Origin: an uncultured Thiomonas sp.
Lineage (GTDB): Bacteria; Pseudomonadota; Gammaproteobacteria; Burkholderiales; Burkholderiaceae_C
Direction: 5' to 3'
DNA length: 24,770 nucleotides
Assembly (NCBI GenBank): GCA_937927695.1
Contig: CALBRU010000371.1
Location: 1 to 24,770, forward strand
The notes under the pieces were generated by a model. The model had not been told where the DNA came from. It saw nothing but the letters and a program-made list of their open reading frames with translations, and did not search any database. The translations under genes and the position numbers were made by a program. Below are positions 10,304-17,550 of the stretch, piece after piece (the first letter of the stretch is position 1; every line of letters starts with the position of its first letter).

Positions 10304-11290
10304 TCAGAGCAAATGCTGCACGCCGGCCTTCTCTTCTTCGAGCTCGGCCAGGGTTTTGTTGATGCGCTCCTGCGAGAACGCGTCGATGGGCAGATCGCGC
10401 ACCAGTTGGTATTCGCCGCCCGCGCAAGTGACCGGGAAGCCGAATATCGTCTGCTCGGGAATGCCGTAAGACCCGTCCGACGCAATGCCCATGCTCACCC
10501 ACTTGCCGTTGGTGCCCAGCGCCCAGTCGTGCATGTGGTCGATGGCTGCGTTGGCGGCGGAGGCGGCGGAGCTCAGGCCGCGCGCTTCGATGATGGCCGC
10601 GCCGCGCTTGCCCACGGTGGGCAGGAACACGTCGCGGTTCCAGGCATCGTCATGGATCATGTCTTTCACTGACTGGCCGCCCACGGTGGCGAAGCGGTAA
10701 TCGGCGTACATGGTCGGGGAGTGATTGCCCCAGACGCAGACTTTCTCGATTTCGCCCACTGCCTTGCCGGTTTTGGCAGCGAGTTGGCTGAGCGCGCGGT
10801 TGTGATCCAGGCGCAGCATGGCGGTGAAATTTTTTGCCGGTAGATCAGGCGCGGATTTCATCGCGATATAGGCATTGGTGTTGGCCGGATTGCCCACCAC
10901 CAACGTCTTGACCGTGCGCTTGGCCACGGCATTGAGCGCCTTGCCCTGCGCTGTGAAAATCTGCGCATTGGCCGACAGCAGGTCGCGGCGCTCCATGCCG
11001 GGGCCGCGCGGGCGGGCGCCCACCAGCAGGGCGTAGTCCACATCTTTGAAGGCAGTCATCGGATCGCCGTGCGCACTCATGCCAGCCAGCAGCGGAAAGG
11101 CGCAATCTTCAAGTTCCATCATCACCCCGCCCAGCGCCTTCTGGGCTTTTTCGTCGGGAATCTCGAGGAGTTGCAGAATCACCGGCTGGTCGGCGCCCAG
11201 CATCTGGCCAGAGGCGATGCGAAACAGCAGGGCATAGCCGATCTGGCCAGCGGCTCCGCTGACAGTCACGCGTACGGGGGCTTTGGACAT
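10304..11290 (-). CDS. mdh: Malate dehydrogenase (NAD-dependent)
   Basis: A 328-residue cytoplasmic malate dehydrogenase that converts malate to oxaloacetate with NAD. The NAD-binding GAAGQIG is at 12-18. Substrate-binding arginines lie in GARPRGPGMER (93-101), and VVGNPANTNA is at 131-140. The catalytic pair is Asp 162 in LDHNR and His 190 in WGNHSP. The sequence belongs to the long, lactate-dehydrogenase-unlike group common in Burkholderiales. AGGAG lies 8 bases before the ATG. It is the first gene of the leftward block, divergent from gntR, and its oxaloacetate feeds both PrpC and GltA. The 218-bp region upstream carries a palindromic operator candidate. Confidence 0.97.
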   Translation of the reverse strand: MSKAPVRVTVSGAAGQIGYALLFRIASGQMLGADQPVILQLLEIPDEKAQKALGGVMMELEDCAFPLLAGMSAHGDPMTAFKDVDYALLVGARPRGPGMERRDLLSANAQIFTAQGKALNAVAKRTVKTLVVGNPANTNAYIAMKSAPDLPAKNFTAMLRLDHNRALSQLAAKTGKAVGEIEKVCVWGNHSPTMYADYRFATVGGQSVKDMIHDDAWNRDVFLPTVGKRGAAIIEARGLSSAASAANAAIDHMHDWALGTNGKWVSMGIASDGSYGIPEQTIFGFPVTCAGGEYQLVRDLPIDAFSQERINKTLAELEEEKAGVQHLL

Positions 11291-11340
11291 GGTGAAACTC
11301 CTGGTCGGTAGGGATTGATGGAGCAGGCGCCCTGCGTGAA

Positions 11341-11358
11341 TAGAGCAACTAGAGCAAC
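11341..11358. repeat. Perfect 9-bp tandem duplication
   Basis: TAGAGCAAC occurs twice head to tail in the mdh leader between the control region and the mdh start. It is short and may be chance or a small slippage duplication. Confidence 0.5.
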
Positions 11359-11447
11359 ACAGCAGGACAGCTCAGCACAACGGCTCTTTGTGCGCCGCAG
11401 TATGCGAAAGAAGTGTAGGCCGGGGTCGTTCGGGCGTCAATCACTCT

Positions 11448-11476
11448 TCTATCTTATATAAGATGTTTTTTATCAA
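11448..11476 (-). promoter_or_regulatory. Candidate mdh promoter overlapping the operator
   Basis: Read leftward, TTGATA (11476-11471) is followed after 17 bases by GATAGA (11453-11448). The -35 match is good and the -10 match weak. The palindrome at 11451-11464 would lie between the two boxes and over part of the -10, which fits repression. The predicted leader to the mdh ATG is about 150 nt. Confidence 0.35.
11451..11464. promoter_or_regulatory. Perfect 14-bp palindrome, candidate GntR operator
   Basis: ATCTTATATAAGAT reads the same on both strands. It is strikingly AT-rich in a GC-rich region and lies between the divergent mdh and gntR genes, 45 bp before the gntR ATG. GntR-family dimers typically bind short palindromes near their own gene. 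A TATAAG -10-like box on the + strand (11457-11462) lies inside it. Binding by the adjacent regulator is inferred, not shown. Confidence 0.65.
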
Positions 11477-11508
11477 AAGCTGGACAAGGCGGGGCAGCCT
11501 ATGCTGCA

Positions 11509-12336
11509 ATGCACGACATGATGGCTTCCCGCCCCGCCCCCACTCCAGCGCCCGAGTTGCAGGCCGCCCATGTGTCCGATTCGGCATCCAAATTGGCGTC
11601 CAACCCGAGTTTCAGCCCTTTGTATCGGCAGATCAAGGGTCTGATCACGCGCAACCTGCAACAGGGTGACTGGAAGCCGGGAGAACTCATTCCCAGCGAA
11701 GCCGATCTGGCGCGGCGCTTTGGCGTCAGCCAGGGCACTGTGCGCAAGGCGGTGGACGAACTCGCGGCCGAAGGGCTGCTGCTGCGACGCCAAGGGCGCG
11801 GCACGTTTGTCTCCACGCACCATGAAGAGCGGGTGAAATTCCGTTTCCTGCGCATCGTGCCCGATGCCGCGGCTGATGGCGGGCGTCCCTTGCCGCAGCC
11901 CATGGAGCGGCAATTTCTGGAATGCAAGCGCTCCCGCGCCTCACAAGAGGTGGCGCGCACCCTGGGCATCAAGGTCGGCGAGAGCGTGACTCAGATTCGC
12001 CGCTTGCTGCTGCTGGCGGGCGAGCCCGTGGTGTTTGAGGATATTTATCTGCCCGGCCCAGCGTTTCGCGGTCTGACCGCGGAGCGGCTGGAAAGTTACC
12101 GCGGCCCGCTCTACGCTTTGTTCGAGTCCGAGTTTTCCACCCGCATGGTGCGGGCGGAAGAAAAGCTGCGTGCGGTGAATGCCAGCGCGCAGGAAGCGCA
12201 GCTTCTGCGAGTGCGCGAGGCCGAAGCCCTGCTACTCGTCGAACGGCTGTCATTCAGTTATGGTGAACTGCCTGCGGAATACCGCCGAGGGCTATACAAC
12301 ACGAGGCATCATCACTATCGCAATGAGTTGAATTAG
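11509..12336 (+). CDS. GntR family regulator, HutC subfamily (UTRA ligand-binding domain)
   Basis: A 275-residue transcription factor. The winged-helix GntR DNA-binding domain covers about 37-105, with PLYRQIKGLI, PSEADLARRFGVSQGTVRKAV and the wing RQGRGTFV. The remainder (about 115-270) is a UTRA effector-binding domain of the HutC type, including EDIYLPGPAF and the C-terminal RRGLYNTRHHHYR. The first 35 residues are Pro/Ala-rich and probably disordered. The start is uncertain: ATGs at 11509, 11518 and 11521 are in frame and none has a good ribosome-binding site. It is divergent from mdh and lies 167 bp before sdhC. The position suggests control of both the mdh-prp-acnA and sdh-gltA blocks, with autoregulation through the palindrome upstream. 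The effector is unknown. Confidence 0.9.
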   Translation: MHDMMASRPAPTPAPELQAAHVSDSASKLASNPSFSPLYRQIKGLITRNLQQGDWKPGELIPSEADLARRFGVSQGTVRKAVDELAAEGLLLRRQGRGTFVSTHHEERVKFRFLRIVPDAAADGGRPLPQPMERQFLECKRSRASQEVARTLGIKVGESVTQIRRLLLLAGEPVVFEDIYLPGPAFRGLTAERLESYRGPLYALFESEFSTRMVRAEEKLRAVNASAQEAQLLRVREAEALLLVERLSFSYGELPAEYRRGLYNTRHHHYRNELN

Positions 12337-12347
12337 TGACCCCGAAA

Positions 12348-12393
12348 GCATTGCAGTTGCCAGCCCAGCCGTCCGGCTGTCTTGCTGCGATGC
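12348..12393. other. Two-part stem-loop in the gntR-sdhC gap
   Basis: An outer arm pair (GCATTGCAG 12348-12356 with CTGCGATGC 12385-12393, nine pairs with one G-U in RNA) encloses an inner perfect repeat, CAGCCG-TC-CGGCTG (12366-12379). There is no following T-run. It may end or process gntR mRNA or structure the sdhC leader. No confident promoter was found in this 167-bp gap. Confidence 0.4.
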
Positions 12394-12503
12394 AATAGAC
12401 TTCAAAACAAAAAGCAGTATTCGTTCGTGCATCTACCTCTTGCCGGGTTGATGCGCCGGCCCGAAAACCTGCGATAACAACCGATCACAACGAGGACAGT
12501 GTC

Positions 12504-12917
12504 ATGACAAAACCTGCTTCGCCACCGGCCCGGCCGGTTTACCGCAACATCCACATCAGCCAGATCGTGGGCTACCGCCTGCCGCTGGCGGGCCTGGTGT
12601 CCATCTTGCACCGCATCAGCGGTGCGGTGATGTTCCTGGCGCTGCCGCTGGTGCTCTGGGCCTTCGATGACAGTCTGCGCAGCGCCGACAGCCACGCGGC
12701 CATCACGCAGTTTCTTTCGCACTGGTTCGTCAAGATCATTTTGCTCGGACTGTTCTGGGCGCTGATGCATCACCTCGTGGCCGGGGTGCGGCATTTGTGG
12801 ATGGATGCGTTTCATGCCGTGAGCAAGGCGCAAGGACAGCAACTGGCCCTCCTCACTTTTGCGGTGTCGCTGGGCCTAACCGCGTTGTTCGGCCTCAAGC
12901 TGCTGGGGGTTTACTGA
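12504..12917 (+). CDS. sdhC: Succinate dehydrogenase cytochrome b556 subunit SdhC
   Basis: A 137-residue integral membrane subunit of complex II with three hydrophobic segments, at about 27-53, 74-95 and 114-134. SILHRISG at 33-40 is the quinone-site motif. HHLVAGVRHLWMD (89-101) carries the haem b ligand, His 90 by alignment with E. coli. With SdhD it anchors the SdhAB dimer and passes electrons to quinone in the inner membrane. A GAGGA ribosome-binding site precedes the ATG. The sdhD start follows the stop after one base, so the two are translated together. Confidence 0.96.
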   Translation: MTKPASPPARPVYRNIHISQIVGYRLPLAGLVSILHRISGAVMFLALPLVLWAFDDSLRSADSHAAITQFLSHWFVKIILLGLFWALMHHLVAGVRHLWMDAFHAVSKAQGQQLALLTFAVSLGLTALFGLKLLGVY

Positions 12918-12918
12918 C

Positions 12919-13284
12919 ATGGCTGCCGACAAGATTGGAAACAAGCGCCTGGTCGTGGGCGCGCATTACGGCCTGCGCGACTGGATGGCGCAGCGCGTCA
13001 CCGCAGCCGTCATCGCGGTGTTCACCCTGGTGCTGCTGGCGTATTTCCTCGCGCCCGGCCCACTGAGCTTCGAGCGCTGGCACGATTTGTTCGCCCAGCA
13101 GTGGATGAAGCTGCTGACCTTCGTGACGGTGCTGGCGCTGATCTACCACGTCTGGGTGGGCATGCGCGACATCTGGATGGATTACGTCAAACCGGTCGGC
13201 GTGCGACTGCTGCTGCAGATCGGCACCATTCTGTGGCTATTGACTTGCGCGGGCTGGGCCTTGCAAGTGTTGTGGAGAGCGTAA
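12919..13284 (+). CDS. sdhD: Succinate dehydrogenase membrane anchor subunit SdhD
   Basis: A 121-residue membrane subunit of complex II with three transmembrane segments (about 25-46, 62-82 and 95-117). YHVWVGMRDIWMDYVKP (76-92) holds the second haem b ligand (His 77 by alignment) and the quinone-site Asp-Tyr pair (88-89). An N-terminal hydrophilic stretch with GLRDWMAQRVTA precedes the first helix, as in the family. The stop codon TAA is directly followed by the sdhA ATG with no spacer. A GGAGAG site for sdhA lies inside the last codons, indicating tight coupling. Confidence 0.95.
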   Translation: MAADKIGNKRLVVGAHYGLRDWMAQRVTAAVIAVFTLVLLAYFLAPGPLSFERWHDLFAQQWMKLLTFVTVLALIYHVWVGMRDIWMDYVKPVGVRLLLQIGTILWLLTCAGWALQVLWRA

Positions 13285-15048
13285 ATGCAGGTCAGTAATC
13301 GCAAATTCGATGTGGTGGTGGTTGGGGCCGGCGGCTCGGGAATGCGCTGCGCGCTGCAACTTGCGCGCGCCGGGCTGGACGTGGCGGTGCTGTCCAAGGT
13401 GTTTCCCACGCGCTCGCACACGGTGGCGGCGCAGGGCGGGGTGGCCGCCTCGCTGGGCAATATGAGTGAGGACGACTGGTACTGGCATATGTTCGACACC
13501 GTCAAGGGCTCGGACTATCTGGGCGACCAGGATGCGATCGAATTCATGTGCCGCGAGGCCAACAGCGCGGTGTATGAACTCGAACACTTCGGCATGCCCT
13601 TCGACCGCAACCCCGACGGCACCATTTACCAGCGACCGTTCGGCGGCCACACCGCCAACTTCGGCGAAAAAGCGGTGCAGCGCGCCTGCGCTGCGGCGGA
13701 CCGTACCGGCCATGCCATGTTGCATACGCTCTATCAGCAAAACGTGGAGGCCCGCACCCATTTCTTCGTCGAGTGGATGGCGCTCGATCTGATTCGCGAT
13801 GCCGAGGGCGACGTGCTCGGCGTGGTCGCGCTGGAAATGGAAACCGGCGACGTGACGGTTTTCGAGGGCAAGGCCACGGTGCTGGCCACCGGCGGGGCAG
13901 GGCGCATCTTTGCCGCTTCGACCAACGCCTTCATCAACACGGGTGATGGCCTGGGCATGGCCGCGCGCGCCGGGCTGCCGCTGCAGGACATGGAGTTCTG
14001 GCAATTCCATCCCACCGGAGTGGCGGGCGCAGGCGTGTTGATCACCGAGGGCGTGCGCGGCGAAGGCGGCATATTGCTCAACGCCAATGGCGAGCGCTTC
14101 ATGGAGCGCTACGCCCCGACCTACAAAGACCTGGCGCCGCGCGACTTTGTCTCGCGCTCGATGGATCAGGAGATCAAGGAGGGACGGGGCGCGGGGCCGC
14201 GCAAGGATCATGTGCTGCTCAAGCTCGATCACCTCGGCGCCGAAACCATCATGAAGCGGCTGCCCTCCATCCGCGAAATCGCCATCCGCTTCGCCAACGT
14301 CGATCCGATCAAGGAGCCCATTCCCGTGGTGCCGACCATTCACTACCAGATGGGCGGCATCCCGGCGAATATCCACAGCCAAGTGGTCATGCCGCAGGGC
14401 GACGATTCTGCGGCCGTGGTGGGCGGGCTCTACGCCATCGGCGAATGCTCCTGCGTGAGCGTGCACGGCGCCAACCGCCTGGGCACCAACTCGCTGCTCG
14501 ACCTGCTGGTATTCGGTCGTTCGGCGGGCAACCATATCGTTAACAGCGGCATTCATCAGCGCAGCCACAAACCCCTGCCCAAGGACGCCGCCGATCGCTC
14601 GCTGGCGCGTCTGGCGCAGCTCGATGCCTCCAAGAGCGGGGACGGCAGCCATGTGGTGGCCGACGCCATCCGCGCGGCGATGCAGGCGCATTGCGGCGTG
14701 TTCCGCACCGAAAAACTCATGGCCGATGGCGTGCGTGCCATTGCCGACATCGCCGGTCAGGTGGATCGCATTCACCTCAAAGACAAATCCAAGGTATTCA
14801 ACACCGCGCGCATCGAGGCGCTGGAAGTCGACAACCTCATCGAAGTCGCCAAGGCCACCATGGTTTCGGCCGAGGCGCGCAAGGAGAGCCGCGGCGCGCA
14901 CTATCACAACGATCACACCGAGCGCGATGACCAGGACTGGCTCAAGCACACCCTGTGGTGGCGCGAGGGCAATCGCCTGAGCTACAAGCCGGTGAAGCTC
15001 AAGCCGCTGACCGTCGAGTCCTTCAAGCCCAAGGCACGCACTTTCTGA
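13285..15048 (+). CDS. sdhA: Succinate dehydrogenase flavoprotein subunit SdhA
   Basis: A 587-residue catalytic subunit of complex II that oxidises succinate to fumarate with covalently bound FAD. The FAD-binding GAGGSGM is at 14-20, and His 45 in TRSHTVAAQGG is the expected covalent FAD attachment site (His 45 in E. coli too). Later blocks are the catalytic-loop segment ending in TIHYQMGGIP and GANRLGTNSLLDLLVFGR in the capping region. The C-terminus has the usual RKESRGAHYHND and WLKHTLWW. It depends on SdhE, encoded three genes downstream, for flavinylation. Its substrate succinate is also the product of PrpB from the opposite operon. A 40-base gap separates it from sdhB. Confidence 0.98.
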   Translation: MQVSNRKFDVVVVGAGGSGMRCALQLARAGLDVAVLSKVFPTRSHTVAAQGGVAASLGNMSEDDWYWHMFDTVKGSDYLGDQDAIEFMCREANSAVYELEHFGMPFDRNPDGTIYQRPFGGHTANFGEKAVQRACAAADRTGHAMLHTLYQQNVEARTHFFVEWMALDLIRDAEGDVLGVVALEMETGDVTVFEGKATVLATGGAGRIFAASTNAFINTGDGLGMAARAGLPLQDMEFWQFHPTGVAGAGVLITEGVRGEGGILLNANGERFMERYAPTYKDLAPRDFVSRSMDQEIKEGRGAGPRKDHVLLKLDHLGAETIMKRLPSIREIAIRFANVDPIKEPIPVVPTIHYQMGGIPANIHSQVVMPQGDDSAAVVGGLYAIGECSCVSVHGANRLGTNSLLDLLVFGRSAGNHIVNSGIHQRSHKPLPKDAADRSLARLAQLDASKSGDGSHVVADAIRAAMQAHCGVFRTEKLMADGVRAIADIAGQVDRIHLKDKSKVFNTARIEALEVDNLIEVAKATMVSAEARKESRGAHYHNDHTERDDQDWLKHTLWWREGNRLSYKPVKLKPLTVESFKPKARTF

Positions 15049-15088
15049 TGGATCAACAGCCTGCGCACGGCGGGCAAGAGGAGCGCAT

Positions 15089-15805
15089 ATGAACGACACG
15101 CGCAAGATGAAGTTTTCGATCTACCGCTACGACCCCGATAAAGACGCCAAGCCCTACATGCAGGACTATGAGGTGACGTTGCAGCACACCGACAAGATGC
15201 TGCTCGATGCCATCCAACGCATCAAGTGGGAACTCGACGATTCCCTCTCCATCCGCCGCTCCTGCCGCGAAGGGGTGTGCGGGTCGGATGCGATGAACAT
15301 CAACGGCAAAAACGGCTTGGCCTGCATCACCAACCTGCTCACCCTCAAGGAGCCGGTGGTGCTCAAGCCCTTGCCGGGACTGCCGGTCATCCGCGACCTG
15401 ATCGTGGACATGACCCAGTTCTTCAATCAGTATCACTCGATCAAGCCCTATCTAGTCAACAACACGCCGCCTCCGGAAAAAGAGCGTCTGCAAAGCCCCG
15501 CCGAGCGCGAAGAGCTCAACGGTCTTTACGAGTGCATTCTGTGCGCGAGTTGCAGCACCAGTTGCCCGAGTTTCTGGTGGAACCCCGACAAATTCGTCGG
15601 TCCCGCAGGGCTTTTGCAGGCCTATCGATTCATCGCCGACAGCCGCGACGAAGCCACGGGCGAGCGCCTCGACAATCTGGAAGATCCCTATCGCCTGTTC
15701 CGCTGTCACACCATCATGAACTGCGTGGACGTGTGCCCGAAAGAGCTCAATCCCACGCTGGCCATCAGCAAAATCAAGGAGATGATGGTGCGCCGCGCCG
15801 TCTGA
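15089..15805 (+). CDS. sdhB: Succinate dehydrogenase iron-sulfur subunit SdhB
   Basis: A 238-residue electron-transfer subunit of complex II. The N-terminal ferredoxin domain binds [2Fe-2S] through SCREGVCGSD and Cys 79 (Cys 59, Cys 64, Asp 67 and Cys 79 by alignment). The C-terminal domain holds the [4Fe-4S] ligands Cys 149, 152, 155 and 216. The [3Fe-4S] ligands are Cys 159, 206 and 212, in CILCASCSTSCP and CHTIMNCVDVCPKELNP. Electrons pass from SdhA FAD through the three clusters to quinone at SdhCD. The ATG is preceded by AAGAGGAG, a strong ribosome-binding site. sdhE follows after 7 bases. Confidence 0.98.
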   Translation: MNDTRKMKFSIYRYDPDKDAKPYMQDYEVTLQHTDKMLLDAIQRIKWELDDSLSIRRSCREGVCGSDAMNINGKNGLACITNLLTLKEPVVLKPLPGLPVIRDLIVDMTQFFNQYHSIKPYLVNNTPPPEKERLQSPAEREELNGLYECILCASCSTSCPSFWWNPDKFVGPAGLLQAYRFIADSRDEATGERLDNLEDPYRLFRCHTIMNCVDVCPKELNPTLAISKIKEMMVRRAV

Positions 15806-15812
15806 GTCCGCC

Positions 15813-16085
15813 GTGTTGCACGTGAACGCTCCTGCCGACGCCGCCGACCTGTCCCGGCTGCGCTGGCGCGCGCGGCGCGGCATGCTGGAGAACGATCTGA
15901 TTCTGCAGCGCTACTTTGCCCAACGTGAAACGCCGCTCAGCAGCGAAGAGGTGGCGGCGCTGGGCGCCCTGCTCGCACTGGACGACAACACGCTCTTTGA
16001 TCTTTTCATGCGTAAAACACCGCTCCCGGAAGAACTGGATACACCGCAGATCCGGGGCTTGCTTGACACCTTGCAGCGCTTGTGA
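15813..16085 (+). CDS. sdhE: FAD assembly factor SdhE (succinate dehydrogenase assembly factor 2)
   Basis: A 90-residue cytoplasmic protein that helps attach FAD covalently to SdhA. The diagnostic motif RRGMLENDLIL (RGxxE core) follows a short N-terminal extension. DDNTLFDLFM and the C-terminal acidic helix match the five-helix SdhE family (about 80-90 residues). The start is a GTG at 15813 or, three codons later, a GTG at 15822; no ATG gives a full-length protein, and neither GTG has a strong ribosome-binding site. The 7-base gap from sdhB suggests translational coupling. It lies between sdhB and gltA, a usual place in this order. Confidence 0.93.
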   Translation: MLHVNAPADAADLSRLRWRARRGMLENDLILQRYFAQRETPLSSEEVAALGALLALDDNTLFDLFMRKTPLPEELDTPQIRGLLDTLQRL

Positions 16086-16106
16086 GCCCGCAAGTGCGGG
16101 CTTGCG
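16086..16106 (+). terminator. Short hairpin between sdhE and gltA (weak terminator or attenuator)
   Basis: AGCCCGC-AAGT-GCGGGCT forms a 7-bp GC-rich stem directly after the sdhE stop codon. The sequence after it has no T-run, so complete termination is unlikely. It could reduce read-through or mark an RNA end between the sdh genes and gltA. The rest of the 82-bp gap holds only the gltA ribosome-binding site. Confidence 0.4.
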
Positions 16107-16167
16107 TCATTCCGTCCCCGGGGTCTGCCTCCGGGAGCCTCAATACACAGTCCCCGGAGATTTCAAA

Positions 16168-17481
16168 ATGACCCCTTCAAGCGATAAAGCCACGCTCTCG
16201 TTCAGCGACGGAGCACCGAGCGTCGACCTGCCGATTTACAAAGGCACCATCGGCCCGGACGTGATCGACATCCGCAAGCTCTACGGCCAGACCGGCAAAT
16301 TCACCTACGACCCGGGCTTTCTTTCCACCGCCTCGTGCAGCTCGGCCATCACTTATATCGACGGCGACAAGGGCGAGCTGCTGTACCGTGGTTATCCCAT
16401 CGACCAGATCGCGGTGCAGTGCGATTACATGGAGACTTGCTACCTCATCCTCTACGGCGAGCTGCCCAACGCCGAACAGAAAAAGGCCTTCTCCGATCGC
16501 GTGACCCAGCACACCATGGTGCACGAGCAGATGCAGTTCTTTCTGCGCGGATTCCGCCGTGACGCCCATCCGATGGCGGTGCTCACCGGACTGGTGGGGG
16601 CGATGTCGGCGTTCTATCCCGATTCGATCAACGTCAACGACCCCGAGCAGCGCGACATTTCGGCCATCCGTCTCATCGCCAAGATGCCCACGCTGGTGGC
16701 CATGGCCTACAAGTACAACCAGGGGCAGCCCTATATGTATCCGCGCAACGACTTGAGCTATGCGGCCAACTTCATGCGCATGATGTGGGCCACGCCCTGC
16801 GAGGATTACATGCCCAACCCGGTGATCGAGCGCGCGCTCGACCGCATTTTCATCCTCCATGCCGATCACGAGCAGAACGCTTCCACCTCCACGGTGCGGC
16901 TGTGTGCCTCCAGCGGCACCAACCCTTTCGCGGCCATCGCGGCGGGCGTGGCCTGCCTGTGGGGCCCGGCGCACGGCGGCGCGAACGAAGCCTGTCTGAA
17001 CATGCTCGACGACATCCAGGCCAAGGGCGGCGTGGCGAAGATCGGCGAGTTCATCAGCGAAGTCAAAGACAAGAACTCCTCGGTGCGGCTGATGGGCTTC
17101 GGCCACCGCGTCTACAAGAACTACGACCCGCGCGCCAAGCTGATGCGCGAGACCTGCCACGAAGTGCTTGACGCCCTGGGCCTGCACAACGACCCGCTGT
17201 TCAAGCTGGCGATGACGCTGGAAAAAATCGCGCTGGAAGACGACTACTTCATCCAGCGCAAGCTCTATCCCAACGTCGATTTTTATTCGGGCATCGTGCA
17301 GAAGGCCATCGGCGTGCCGGTGTCACTGTTTACCGCCAACTTCGCGCTGGCGCGCACCGTGGGCTGGATCGCCCAGCTCAACGAAATGCTCACCGATCCC
17401 GAGTACAAGATCGGTCGTCCGCGCCAGCTGTTCACCGGGTCGGTGCGCCGCGATGTCAAGCCCATTGCGGAGCGCGGCTGA
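16168..17481 (+). CDS. gltA: Citrate synthase GltA
   Basis: A 437-residue type II hexameric-type citrate synthase that condenses acetyl-CoA with oxaloacetate. The catalytic residues are His 269 (GPAHGGANEA), His 313 (GFGHRVYKNYDPR) and Asp 371 (NVDFYSGI). An N-terminal domain (about 1-60) with TYDPGFLSTASC, absent from PrpC, is typical of the NADH-sensitive Gram-negative enzyme. The ATG at 16168 has GGAG 8 bases upstream; the frame is open further back, but that part overlaps sdhE and does not look like the family. It ends the sdh block, and a strong terminator lies 27 bp after the stop. It competes with PrpC for oxaloacetate. Confidence 0.98.
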   Translation: MTPSSDKATLSFSDGAPSVDLPIYKGTIGPDVIDIRKLYGQTGKFTYDPGFLSTASCSSAITYIDGDKGELLYRGYPIDQIAVQCDYMETCYLILYGELPNAEQKKAFSDRVTQHTMVHEQMQFFLRGFRRDAHPMAVLTGLVGAMSAFYPDSINVNDPEQRDISAIRLIAKMPTLVAMAYKYNQGQPYMYPRNDLSYAANFMRMMWATPCEDYMPNPVIERALDRIFILHADHEQNASTSTVRLCASSGTNPFAAIAAGVACLWGPAHGGANEACLNMLDDIQAKGGVAKIGEFISEVKDKNSSVRLMGFGHRVYKNYDPRAKLMRETCHEVLDALGLHNDPLFKLAMTLEKIALEDDYFIQRKLYPNVDFYSGIVQKAIGVPVSLFTANFALARTVGWIAQLNEMLTDPEYKIGRPRQLFTGSVRRDVKPIAERG

Positions 17482-17507
17482 TTGGTCGGCATTGATTTAC
17501 TGCCTGT

Positions 17508-17536
17508 AAAGACCGCGCTGGGCGCGGTCTTTTTTT
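17508..17536 (+). terminator. Strong intrinsic terminator after gltA
   Basis: An 11-bp perfect stem (AAAGACCGCGC / GCGCGGTCTTT) with a 3-nt loop is followed by more T residues, giving a T-run of about 8. It ends the sdhCDAB-sdhE-gltA transcript. The A-run on the left arm gives it some activity on the opposite strand, where the convergent regulator gene ends at 17551. Confidence 0.92.
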
Positions 17537-17550
17537 GCTCAAAGCTTTGT

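Noticed and set aside
13237..15105. A 622-codon open frame antisense to sdhA
   Set aside because: Same cause: it mirrors the codon pattern of sdhA, has no family features and would overlap the whole of a certain gene.
16177..17187. A 336-codon open frame antisense to gltA, and similar ones opposite leuC (19318-20784) and leuB (21820-22818)
   Set aside because: All are antisense to confident genes, His/Arg/Gly-rich and without motifs.
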